DNA from: Bacteroidales bacterium UBA1189
GTDB taxonomy: Bacteria > Bacteroidota > Bacteroidia > Bacteroidales > Bacteroidaceae
Reading direction: 5' to 3'
NCBI GenBank assembly: GCA_002309805.1
Contig: DBYJ01000038.1
Location: 19,941 to 38,142 of the forward strand
DNA length: 18,202 nt
The notes below the pieces were generated by a model. The model was not told the DNA's origin. It did no database searches and saw only the letters and a list, made by a program, of their open reading frames with translations. This document shows, piece after piece, positions 12,501 through 18,202 of this stretch (position 1 is its first letter; each line of letters begins with the position of its first letter). The position numbers and the translations under genes are program-made.

Positions 12501-13790
12501 GGCTCCAACTGGCCCAGCACCTACGACACGCCCGACCACATCATCATCCAGGCTACCAACACGCCCGATAAGGACGACTCGTGGATCAACATCATCGAGA
12601 TGCCCGACCTCATCCCCTCTGAGCAACACGGCGTCCATCCTGCCAACTACACCTCGCCCGTCATCGAGCTGGGCGGCGCTTATACCGACTTCCGCTTCAT
12701 GATTCTGGAGACCGTCAACATGCGTCTGGGTGCCTACGGCGTGCCTTACGTCAGCCTCGCCCGCTTCCAGATGTGGGGCGACCAGCCCGTCGATGAAGCT
12801 CCCTACAGCACCGTGAAGGGACTGAAGGAGGCCGTCGATGCCATGATGGCTGCCCGCGAAGCCGTGCTGGCTGATCCTTGCGAGAGGAACATTGCCAGTC
12901 TGCGCGAAGCTATTAAGCTGGTTCGCTGGACGCTCATCAACGGCAACATCGAGCCGGGCAACGAGCCTGTGAACATCTACTTCATCGGCAACAGCATCAC
13001 CTACGGCGCAGGCCTCGGCGATCGTGGCACACAGGCACCTCCTGTGAAGTGTGCTACGAAGGTTGCTGAGGAGACTGGACGTCCCGTCTTCTTCCAGAAC
13101 GGAGGCGTGAGCGGTGCTACCACCCTCGACTGGCTGCCCAAGACCTCGCTCTTCCGTAATGCTGTCCGTTCGGCTAACGACCTTACCGACAACGGCGGCT
13201 ACCTCTTCTTCAGCATCATGCTGGGCACGAACGACAGCGCTGAGAGCGGCCCCAACGGCTCGCCCGTCAGCCCTGAGGACTATGGCACGAACCTGAAGAC
13301 CATCATCACGAAACTCCACTCCACCTATCCCGACGCCCTCTTCGTCGTCAACTACCCCATCTGGTACAGCCCCAACACACATAATGGTGCTGTCTATATG
13401 GAGGCTGGCCTGAACCGCCTGAAGAGCTACCATCCCATCGTCGACCAGATGGTAGCCGAGCTGCAGGCACAGGGCATAGCCATCTGGACAGGCAGCAAGG
13501 AGGCCTTCGGCTTCTTCGAGGACAAGCCTGAGTACTTCATCGCCGAGAACGGCTACGATGGCACCTTCTACCTGCATCCCAACGCCACAGGCGCTGAGCA
13601 TCTGGGCCACTTCTGGGCTGAAAGCATCATCAAGAATATCCCCTCGGGCGATGCCATCGAGTGGATATCCGGCGACGTACCCGCATCCTCAGCTGTGTTC
13701 AACCTGCAAGGCCAGCGCATCTACGACACGGAGAACCTCGCTCCTGGCCTCTACATCGTAGGCGGACGCAAGGTGGTTGTCATCCGATAA
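9579..13790 (+). CDS. Secreted multidomain protein: four 158-residue repeats plus SGNH/GDSL hydrolase
   Basis: 1403 residues with a signal peptide (cleavage likely after AWA, residue 21). Four repeat units of exactly 158 residues lie at 35-192, 461-618, 706-863 and 909-1066, each with LYANS, RLIDP, IIFH.SW, TYDTPD and LAR.Q; they resemble discoidin/F5-8C-like beta-sandwich modules. Between units 1 and 2 are a helical linker and a probable beta-trefoil (ricin-like) segment at about 270-415. Helical, FIVAR-like linkers follow the units. From about 1131 an SGNH hydrolase begins: FIGNSIT (nucleophile Ser1139), Asn1218 in LGTND, and His1333 in LHPN. The end (VFNLQGQRI ... GLYIVGGRKV) resembles the C-terminal tail of many exported Prevotella proteins. 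Probably an extracellular carbohydrate O-acylesterase; the substrate is unknown. Confidence 0.85.
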   Translation: MKKTHLLCLAALLMTFSTAWAEDFIWTFNPEEGLITDASQLYANSVESEQFNVERLIDPSDDYTNIIFHSSWSNPLPGGVYNYLQVHLNEAREDFIFTMIGSNWVATYDTPDEMEILVSNDPEDDLSWISVSELPDMIPEDMHSVHPAFYTSPRIALGGKYTDIRFVVKATVNNRSNGNGNIYFSLARFQMYAPIMIDNPVELLQMTLDELSGYDFPTGDDPGFHEKSLVVAYKKAWTDAVNALASGDAEQCRAAKKALEAAFEAVMAGVNPVTDGFYYIVNSDERFIDTQGYEKAMFVDDTHTLSWKTFDVGDESLIFYIENKNGDFAIRNFNTGEYITSQSGSSSSVSVSTTPSVAQLLTSKGAGKWHISNINNNKAYHAAGHGLGAGEKGFVTQWQNGELDFCLWYLRRINDENYIKDLTERQEGRALCGILADLAQTGREVYNSAFSYIVDKDNPLITDASQLYANSVQSEQFNESRLIDPSEDYNSIIFHSSWDDPLPGGVYNYLQVHLNQPREDIVFSMIGSGWPGTYDTPDQMEILVSNDPEDDLSWVSVANLPDMIPSDQHNKYPAFYTSPRITFGDTYSDVRFVVKGTVNNRSNGNGNIYFSLARFQIYNSEVDYDNSLCYIVEGLEDACDDLFDLIEQAKMKIENENVTQADIDELSAAIATARELIEGKPLIKFNYTKDLTTGNYWYFNPADGLLTSEDQLYANSEQSSLFRVGRLIDPTDNYSGIIFHTSWDNPLPADVDNYLQFHFNEPHDAFVFTMVGSGWAGTYDTPDHVVFLGTNTPEDANSWKTLLELPDLIPDELHEAYPAKYTSPHISLDDSYTDLRMVVKATTNNRNNGKGNIFVSLARMQFYEARELTDQAVIDSLKQAEIDAVVAPLVDSVAIFYNKAMGVGTTPLITSDEQLYANSEESEQFYVGRLIDPSQDYSSIIFHTSWTNPLPSSETNYIQVHLNQPIEHFIFTMIGSNWPSTYDTPDHIIIQATNTPDKDDSWINIIEMPDLIPSEQHGVHPANYTSPVIELGGAYTDFRFMILETVNMRLGAYGVPYVSLARFQMWGDQPVDEAPYSTVKGLKEAVDAMMAAREAVLADPCERNIASLREAIKLVRWTLINGNIEPGNEPVNIYFIGNSITYGAGLGDRGTQAPPVKCATKVAEETGRPVFFQNGGVSGATTLDWLPKTSLFRNAVRSANDLTDNGGYLFFSIMLGTNDSAESGPNGSPVSPEDYGTNLKTIITKLHSTYPDALFVVNYPIWYSPNTHNGAVYMEAGLNRLKSYHPIVDQMVAELQAQGIAIWTGSKEAFGFFEDKPEYFIAENGYDGTFYLHPNATGAEHLGHFWAESIIKNIPSGDAIEWISGDVPASSAVFNLQGQRIYDTENLAPGLYIVGGRKVVVIR
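9681..10154 (+). repeat. Internal coding repeat, unit 1 of 4
   Basis: Encodes residues 35-192. It is strikingly similar at DNA level to unit 2; for example the stretches encoding VNNRSNGNGNIYFSLARFQ differ at only a few third positions, pointing to recent duplication or gene conversion. Confidence 0.85.
10959..11432 (+). repeat. Internal coding repeat, unit 2 of 4
   Basis: Encodes residues 461-618, same length as unit 1 with no insertion or deletion between them. Closest to unit 1. Confidence 0.85.
11694..12167 (+). repeat. Internal coding repeat, unit 3 of 4
   Basis: Encodes residues 706-863. It shares with unit 1 the preceding W.FNP..GL lead-in, but is more diverged in sequence. Confidence 0.8.
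12303..12776 (+). repeat. Internal coding repeat, unit 4 of 4
   Basis: Encodes residues 909-1066. The NNR..G.GNI stretch of the other units is replaced by MRLGAYGVPY, the most marked difference among the four. Confidence 0.8.
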
Positions 13791-13794
13791 AAAA

Positions 13795-13898
13795 AGGAGT
13801 TCAGGAGTACGGGAGTTCAGGAGTTGCAGACAATTGCTTCGTATGCTGTTCTTGAATCTATCGTCTGAACTCCTACACTCCTGAACTCCTATACTCCC
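13795..13898 (+). mobile_element. Element C: inverted octad arrays around a 40-bp core
   Basis: A 104-bp segment starting 5 nt after the stop codon of the GDSL-type gene. Each end has four 8-bp units of aggagttc type (left 13795-13826, right 13867-13898, inverted), and agac/gtct closes the interior. The layout copies elements A and B (four short units, inverted, tiny interior) with a different unit sequence and period. Its core at 13839-13858 shares tcgtatgc and, at identical spacing, aatc with element B. Function is unknown; as RNA it would form a long imperfect hairpin. Confidence 0.5.
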
Positions 13899-13899
13899 T

Positions 13900-13928
13900 G
13901 TAGAGACGCCACGTTGTGACGTCTCTAC
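13900..13928 (+). repeat. Imperfect palindrome / possible terminator
   Basis: gtagagacg and cgtctctac form a 9-bp stem that continues after one mismatch as cac/gtg around a gtt loop. Only a short pyrimidine tract follows (ttcttc), so termination would be weak. It adjoins element C. Similar gagacg...cgtctc palindromes occur as dispersed repeats in other bacteria; copy number here cannot be judged. Confidence 0.5.
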
Positions 13929-13993
13929 TTCTTCAAAAGCGTTAAAAAGTCTAAAAAAGCAGGGAAACGTGAACCATTGTCTATAAAAAGCAC

Positions 13994-14001
13994 TACATTT
14001 G
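13994..14001 (+). promoter_or_regulatory. Promoter (-7 box) of the beta-barrel gene
   Basis: TACATTTG followed by C is a perfect -7 box, 65 nt before the ATG at 14067. No convincing -33 TTTG lies at 19 bp. Confidence 0.45.
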
Positions 14002-14066
14002 CATGTTTTTAACGAAGAAAAAAGTATTGATATTGTTTTATTAACCCTATTAAAAATTCAAGAAAA

Positions 14067-14681
14067 ATGAAAAAGATTTTATCACTTGTTGCAGCTGTTA
14101 TGCTGTTCAGCGCTGCCTCTATGGCACAGGCCAGCTTTGGCGTCGGTTACATGAACCCCACCCACCCTGGAGCTCTTCTTTCCGAACCTACTACCCTTAA
14201 TGGCGTCTATGCCGGTCTGGACTACAACATCCACTTTACCGAGAACTTCGGCCTTGCTCCTGGTGTGTTTTGCTCTTACGCCACCAAGACGGATGAGTAC
14301 CCTGGCAGCCTCGCCTCTGGCAAGTTAACCCTCACCGAGCTCTACGTGGGCGTTCCCCTCAACCTGAACTTCAGCTTCAAGCTGGCTCCCGACTTCGCCC
14401 TCACCCTCTATGCAGGCCCGACCATCAGCTACGGCGTCATGTCCAAGAGCAAGGGCGATGTCAAGGTCCTGGGCATCGGCGGCAGCACGGAAGGCGACCT
14501 CTACAAGAACACCAACTACAAGCCCCTCGACGTGCTGGTTGGCGGCGGTGTCGCTTTCGACTGGGCTGAGATGTTCCGCGTCAGCGTTGGTTACAACTAC
14601 GGAATTCTTGACCGTAATGCCAGCGACCATCACTCCTTCAACCGCAGCTACCTCCACATGGGTGTTGCCTATCTGTTCTAA
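14067..14681 (+). CDS. Outer-membrane beta-barrel protein (porin-like family)
   Basis: A 204-residue protein with a signal peptide (MKKILSLVAAVMLFSAASMA, cleaved near residue 20) followed by alternating aromatic/glycine beta strands (GVYAGLDYNIHF, ELYVGVPLNLNFSF, ALTLYAGPTISYG, LDVLVGGGVAF, FRVSVGYNYG) and a terminal aromatic strand ending AYLF, the usual outer-membrane insertion signal. It fits the small OMP beta-barrel families common in Bacteroidota, probably eight to ten strands. It has its own promoter and terminator, so it is probably monocistronic. The cargo or binding function is unknown. Confidence 0.85.
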   Translation: MKKILSLVAAVMLFSAASMAQASFGVGYMNPTHPGALLSEPTTLNGVYAGLDYNIHFTENFGLAPGVFCSYATKTDEYPGSLASGKLTLTELYVGVPLNLNFSFKLAPDFALTLYAGPTISYGVMSKSKGDVKVLGIGGSTEGDLYKNTNYKPLDVLVGGGVAFDWAEMFRVSVGYNYGILDRNASDHHSFNRSYLHMGVAYLF

Positions 14682-14706
14682 TCAGACAGACAAACCAATC
14701 CCCTTT

Positions 14707-14734
14707 GCCCGCTCCCCAAGAGCGGGCTTTTTTA
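14707..14734 (+). terminator. Rho-independent terminator of the beta-barrel gene
   Basis: A perfect 8-bp GC-rich stem gcccgctc/gagcgggc with a 5-nt loop, followed directly by six T, 25 nt after the stop codon. Confidence 0.9.
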
Positions 14735-14748
14735 TTCTCCTATTTTTC

Positions 14749-14853
14749 CAAGCAAATAAATTCTCAGAGCAAGCAAATAAATTTTTAACGCAGGCAAATA
14801 AAAAAATAGAATAGGCGAATAATTTCCCAGAGCAGGCGAAAAAGTCACACCTT
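14749..14853. repeat. Five-unit 21-bp tandem array
   Basis: Five units of exactly 21 bp start at 14749, 14770, 14791, 14812 and 14833, each opening with caagcaaataaa-like sequence (variants caggcaaata, taggcgaata, caggcgaaaa). Units drift from A-rich to G-containing toward the right. The array follows the terminator and lies about 120 bp before the thrC promoter box. There are no unique spacers, so it is not CRISPR. The period is two helical turns. Function is unknown. Confidence 0.8.
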
Positions 14854-14968
14854 ATCTCTTTCCTTTCCCTGCGAGCAAATGTTCATATTTACATGGAGCA
14901 TCCGTACAGAAAAGCGATAAAAAGGTGTCAAATGTCCCGTTTTTCTTCGCAGTTTCGTTTCTTTTAAT
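14854..14968. other. Rest of the gap before thrC
   Basis: Between the tandem array and the thrC -7 box I see no gene, RNA or hairpin of note, and no leader peptide of the kind used for attenuation of amino-acid operons. Confidence 0.3.
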
Positions 14969-14976
14969 TAAATTTG
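14969..14976 (+). promoter_or_regulatory. Promoter (-7 box) of thrC-thrB
   Basis: TAAATTTG followed by C is a perfect -7 box, 33 nt before the thrC ATG. At 19 bp upstream only TTCG is found, a poor -33. Confidence 0.45.
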
Positions 14977-15009
14977 CAGCCGAAAACTTAGGTTTTGTAA
15001 AAGATTGTA

Positions 15010-16482
15010 ATGGATAACCGATTTGTAAGTACGCGTGGTCATGGTGGAAGGCCTGACTTGTTCGAAGCGATTCTGCAAGGCATAGGTACTGACGGGGGTC
15101 TGCTGATTCCCGACTTCCCCCTTGCCGTTCAGTCCCTCGAGTCCCTTCAGGGGCTTCCCTATCCCCGTCTGGCTGCTACCCTCATCTCCACGTTTGCCCC
15201 TGCCGGCAGCGAGGCCATCATCGCCGAGGCCTGCACTCGCGCCTACGCCTCCGGAGCCTTTCCGCAGGAGGTGGTACCTGTGGTTCCAGCAGGCGACGTT
15301 TGGGTATCCGAACTTTTTCATGGTCCTACAGCCGCCTTCAAGGACATGGCGTTACAGCTCCTCCCCCACCTGATGACGGCCTCGTTGTGCCAATGTGGCG
15401 ACGCCCGTCGTGCGCTCATTCTTGCCGCTACCTCAGGCGACACAGGCAAGGCAGCCCTCGCAGGCTTTGCCGATGTGGAGGGAACGATGATAAAGGTGTT
15501 CTACCCGCAGGATGGCGTCTCGCCCGTCCAACAACGGCAGATGACAACCCAAACGGGCCATAATGTCGATGTGGTGGCTGTACACGGCAACTTCGACGAT
15601 GCCCAGCGGGCCGTCAAGGAAGCCTTCGCCTCGCCCGAGCTGACCCAAGCCTGCGCAGACAAGGGCATCTTCCTCACCTCCGCCAACTCCATCAACATAG
15701 GCCGACTGCTGCCTCAGATTGTCTATTATTTCCACGCCTACCTCACCCTCGCGTCACGCGGCGTGCTCGCGTTGGGCGATGCCATTGACTTCGTCGTCCC
15801 CTCGGGCAACTTCGGCAACTGTCTTGCAGGCGTCATGGCCCGCCGCATGGGGCTTCCCGTACGTCGCTTTATCGTTGCCTCCAACCGCAACAAAGTCCTT
15901 ACCGACTTCTTCCAGACGGGCTGCTACGACATCCGCCGCCCGTTCCACAAGACCAACGCCCCTGCGATGGACATCCTTGTCTCCAGCAACCTTGAGCGCC
16001 TGCTCTGCATGCTTGGCGGCGATGCCACACAGACGAGCCGTCTCATGCAGGCTCTTGCCACCGAAGGCGTCTATCGCATCAGCGACACGCAGTTCCAATC
16101 CCTCCGCAGCCTCTTTGCGGCAGGATGGCAGGACGAGCAGGAGGTACTCGACACCATCTGCCGTTGCTATCGCGCCACAGGCTATCTGGCCGACACGCAT
16201 ACGGCTGTGGCACTTGGCGTTGCCGAGCAATACCGCATCAAGGGCGACACCACGTCTACCGTCGTGCTCTCCACCGCCTCGCCCTACAAGTTCCCTGCCT
16301 CGGTATGTCAGGCCATCCTGGGGAAGGCTCTGCCCGATGCCGAGGCCATGGAGGCCCTCCACGAGGCTACGGGTGTGCCCGTACCTGCCTGCCTGGCCGA
16401 CGTCATGACGCGCCCCGTCCTCCACACGGGCATCGCCGATCCTGCAGACATCATCAACTATATCAAAGAAAACCTGAACTGA
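15010..16482 (+). CDS. thrC: Threonine synthase
   Basis: A 490-residue PLP enzyme that converts O-phosphohomoserine to threonine, the last step of threonine synthesis. It begins with the family's STRGHGGRPDLFEAILQG; the PLP lysine is Lys111 in HGPTAAFKDM, the ATSGDTGKAAL loop follows, and VVPSGNFGNCLAGVMARRMG binds the PLP phosphate. It is slightly longer than E. coli ThrC (about 430). It is followed after 7 nt by thrB, its metabolic predecessor, so the two form one operon. No thrA is in the window. Confidence 0.95.
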   Translation: MDNRFVSTRGHGGRPDLFEAILQGIGTDGGLLIPDFPLAVQSLESLQGLPYPRLAATLISTFAPAGSEAIIAEACTRAYASGAFPQEVVPVVPAGDVWVSELFHGPTAAFKDMALQLLPHLMTASLCQCGDARRALILAATSGDTGKAALAGFADVEGTMIKVFYPQDGVSPVQQRQMTTQTGHNVDVVAVHGNFDDAQRAVKEAFASPELTQACADKGIFLTSANSINIGRLLPQIVYYFHAYLTLASRGVLALGDAIDFVVPSGNFGNCLAGVMARRMGLPVRRFIVASNRNKVLTDFFQTGCYDIRRPFHKTNAPAMDILVSSNLERLLCMLGGDATQTSRLMQALATEGVYRISDTQFQSLRSLFAAGWQDEQEVLDTICRCYRATGYLADTHTAVALGVAEQYRIKGDTTSTVVLSTASPYKFPASVCQAILGKALPDAEAMEALHEATGVPVPACLADVMTRPVLHTGIADPADIINYIKENLN

Positions 16483-16489
16483 CAAGACC

Positions 16490-17380
16490 ATGCGAGTAAA
16501 AGTAAAAGTACCTGCCACGAGCGCCAATCTGGGCCCTGGCTTCGACGTAGCCGGCGTGGCCGTAACGCTATACAACACCTTCACCTTCGAACTCATCGAC
16601 CAAGGCGTGGAAATCATCGGCTGCCCTGAGCAGTTCTCAGGCGAGGATAACCTCACCTACCAGGCCTTCTGCGCCGGCGCCGAGGAGACCGGTCTCCACT
16701 TCAGCGGCGTACGCATCGAATGCCGCAGCGAGGTGCCCTACACCCGCGGCCTCGGCTCCTCCTCCACCTGTATCGTGGCAGGCATTGTCGGCGCTTTTGC
16801 CTTCATGGGGCGCTACGACGACCGCCAGGACATCCTCAACCTCGCCACCCGCATCGAAGGCCACCCCGATAACGTGGCTCCCGCTATTTTCGGCGGACTT
16901 ACCGTCTCCGTCATGGCGGACGTCATCACCACCCTCAACATCCCTGTGAAGAACGACTACCGTTTTGTGGCGTTCATCCCTCCGTTTACGCTCTCCACGC
17001 AGCTGTCGCGCTCGGTATTGCCCGATACCGTTTCACGCAAGGATGCCATCGGCAACATCTCGCACCTGAGCCTGCTTGTGGCTTCGCTCATCAACGGACA
17101 CGACGAAGGGCTGCGCATCGGATTCCACGACCATCTGCACCAGCCCTATCGCGGCAGCCTCATCGCTGGATATGATGCCATTATGGAACGTCTCGAGGCT
17201 GATACCAGCGTGCTGGGCTGCTATCTCAGCGGCGCCGGCCCCACCATCATGGCTGTCATCCGCGCCGACGACCTCATGGGCGTCGTCCGCCTGAAGGAAG
17301 AGCTCCACGACTGCCTCGACGGCTGGGAGGTGGTCAAGCTGGAGATGGACACCCGCGGCTACGTCTGCGACTACGAATAA
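16490..17380 (+). CDS. thrB: Homoserine kinase
   Basis: A 296-residue GHMP kinase making O-phosphohomoserine from homoserine and ATP. The N-terminal PATSANLGPGFDVAGVA and the ATP-binding glycine/serine loop RGLGSSST (86-93) are diagnostic, with EGHPDNVAPAIFGG after them and the C-terminal GAGPT motif. The start is 7 nt after the thrC stop, indicating translational and transcriptional coupling; the product feeds directly to ThrC. The order thrC-thrB is the reverse of E. coli thrB-thrC. Confidence 0.94.
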   Translation: MRVKVKVPATSANLGPGFDVAGVAVTLYNTFTFELIDQGVEIIGCPEQFSGEDNLTYQAFCAGAEETGLHFSGVRIECRSEVPYTRGLGSSSTCIVAGIVGAFAFMGRYDDRQDILNLATRIEGHPDNVAPAIFGGLTVSVMADVITTLNIPVKNDYRFVAFIPPFTLSTQLSRSVLPDTVSRKDAIGNISHLSLLVASLINGHDEGLRIGFHDHLHQPYRGSLIAGYDAIMERLEADTSVLGCYLSGAGPTIMAVIRADDLMGVVRLKEELHDCLDGWEVVKLEMDTRGYVCDYE

Positions 17381-17392
17381 AGCCCGAAATAG

Positions 17393-17415
17393 AGGGGTAT
17401 TTTTCCCGTTTTTTT
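17393..17415 (+). terminator. Possible weak terminator after thrB
   Basis: A short gggg/ccc pairing around tattttt is followed by seven T, starting 12 nt after the stop codon. The stem is only 3-4 bp, so this is tentative. Confidence 0.25.
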
Positions 17416-17532
17416 GCAAACCATGATTGGCAGATTTCCGAAGGAAAAAGGAAAAAGGTTTAACAAAATTGAAAAATCAGAATTTGCAAAAAAATTTCTC
17501 CTTTTGCGCTTTTCATTCTGCGGAAAAGGTAG

Positions 17533-17540
17533 TATCTTTG
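17533..17540 (+). promoter_or_regulatory. Promoter (-7 box) of pckA
   Basis: TATCTTTG is a perfect -7 box, 72 nt before the pckA ATG. The -33 position is T-rich (cttttc) without a clear TTTG. The rest of the 232-bp gap shows nothing else convincing. Confidence 0.5.
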
Positions 17541-17612
17541 TAGGCGGAAAAAATTGGAGAAAAAGAATTTTTCAAACATAATCAATAACCCATTAAAATA
17601 ACCATTCAAACA

Positions 17613-18202
17613 ATGAGAGCAGAAGAACTGAAAAAGTATGGAATCGAGGGTGTGAAGGAAGTCATCTACAACCCCACCTACGAAGTGTTGTTCAACGAAG
17701 AGACCAAGCCCGAGCTGACGGGTTACGAGAAGGCTCAGGAGACCGAGCTGGGTGCGCTGAACGTCATGACCGGCATCTATACCGGCCGCAGCCCCAAGGA
17801 CAAGTACATCGTCATGGACGAGAACTCGAAGAACACCGTGTGGTGGAACACCCCCGAGTATCCCAACGATAACCACGAGATGAGCGAGGCCGTGTGGGCC
17901 GAGGTGAAGAAGCTCGCCCTTGCCCAGCTGAGCGGCAAGAAGCTCTACGTCGTCGACGGATTCTGCGGCACTAACCACGACACCCGCATGAAGGTGCGCT
18001 TCATCATGGAGGTCGCCTGGCAGGCTCACTTCGTCACCAACATGTTCATCCGTCCGCAGAACCAGGCTGAGTTCGACCAGGAGCCCGACTTCGTGGTCTA
18101 TGCAGCCAGCAAGGCCAAGGTGGACAACTTCAAGGAACTCGGCCTTCGCAGCGACACCTGCGTGGCCTTCAACGTCAGCAGCAAGGAGCAGGTCATCCTC
18201 AA
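17613..18202 (+). CDS. pckA: Phosphoenolpyruvate carboxykinase (ATP), N-terminal part (cut by window edge)
   Basis: The 196 codons visible match ATP-dependent PEP carboxykinase, which interconverts oxaloacetate and PEP; in Bacteroidota it often works in the CO2-fixing direction on the way to succinate. It begins MRAEELKKYGIEGVKEVIYN and contains the oxaloacetate-binding GIYTGRSPKDKYIV, then YVVDGFCGTNHDTRMKVRFI and FVTNMFIRPQ. The nucleotide-binding P-loop and metal ligands lie beyond the window. It has its own promoter, separate from thrCB. It ends only because the window ends. Confidence 0.95.
   Translation, partial: MRAEELKKYGIEGVKEVIYNPTYEVLFNEETKPELTGYEKAQETELGALNVMTGIYTGRSPKDKYIVMDENSKNTVWWNTPEYPNDNHEMSEAVWAEVKKLALAQLSGKKLYVVDGFCGTNHDTRMKVRFIMEVAWQAHFVTNMFIRPQNQAEFDQEPDFVVYAASKAKVDNFKELGLRSDTCVAFNVSSKEQVIL

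Noticed and set aside
12204..13610. 468-codon open frame on the minus strand
   Set aside because: It is antisense to the GDSL-type gene, whose signal peptide, repeats and catalytic motifs are in the plus frame; the GC-rich, third-position-biased DNA opens the opposite frame by chance. No domain is recognisable.
14410..14814. Frame ending in a heptapeptide repeat (ANKFSEQ-like)
   Set aside because: It runs out of frame through the beta-barrel gene and its terminator; the peptide repeat is only the 21-bp DNA array read in one frame.
15754..16656. 300-codon minus-strand frame across the thrC-thrB junction
   Set aside because: Both plus-strand genes have full family motifs through this region; the antisense frame has none.
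17460..18029. 189-codon minus-strand frame
   Set aside because: It is antisense to the clear pckA N terminus and extends across the pckA promoter box.

Overview
The window looks like a chromosomal segment of a Bacteroidota bacterium, most probably order Bacteroidales and Prevotella-like. The evidence is: several intergenic gaps carry the Bacteroidota promoter form (a -7 box TAnnTTTG, often about 19 bp after a TTTG-like -33 box); the tRNA genes do not encode CCA; most genes lack a Shine-Dalgarno sequence; and the gene set is typical (GH92 lipoprotein, korAB, four-helix-bundle IVP-like protein, a C-terminal 'NLQGQR...GLYIVGG' tail). Coding DNA is GC-rich and intergenic DNA is AT-rich.

Layout. 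Positions 1-2182, all on the minus strand, form a translation block. In transcription order it reads rpsU, its terminator, xerC-like recombinase, hpf, tRNA-Tyr, tRNA-Gly, tRNA-Thr, tuf (cut by the window edge). Positions 2183-2971 are a long AT-rich gap with divergent promoters and a five-unit, 22-bp palindromic tandem array. From 2972 everything is on the plus strand: a GH92 alpha-mannosidase lipoprotein; korA and korB (2-oxoacid:ferredoxin oxidoreductase) split by a small four-helix-bundle gene; upp; a 1403-residue secreted protein with four 158-residue repeats and a C-terminal SGNH/GDSL hydrolase; an outer-membrane beta-barrel protein; a five-unit, 21-bp tandem array; thrC-thrB; and the start of pckA, cut by the right edge.

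How the genes work together. The rpsU-to-tuf block serves translation, ribosome hibernation and chromosome-dimer resolution. korAB, pckA, thrC-thrB and upp are central metabolism: the 2-oxoglutarate/succinyl-CoA step, the PEP/oxaloacetate node, the last two steps of threonine synthesis, and uracil salvage. The GH92 and GDSL-type proteins are exported and probably act on glycans.

Most unusual signal. Three compact elements each lie at or just after the stop codon of a plus-strand gene, and each is bounded by inverted arrays of four short units. Element A (7217-7668) has agttaag-type heptads and contains the four-helix-bundle gene between korA and korB; it even supplies korA's stop codon. Element B (8678-8777) has the same heptad ends and the same inner junctions but only a 44-bp interior. 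Element C (13795-13898) has an analogous structure built of aggagttc-type octads, and its core shares a tcgtatgc...aatc pattern with B. Together they look like a family of mobile or repeat elements in which an S23/IVP-type (Avd-related) protein gene is the cargo or the mobility partner. The mobility is inference; the repeat architecture is read directly from the sequence.
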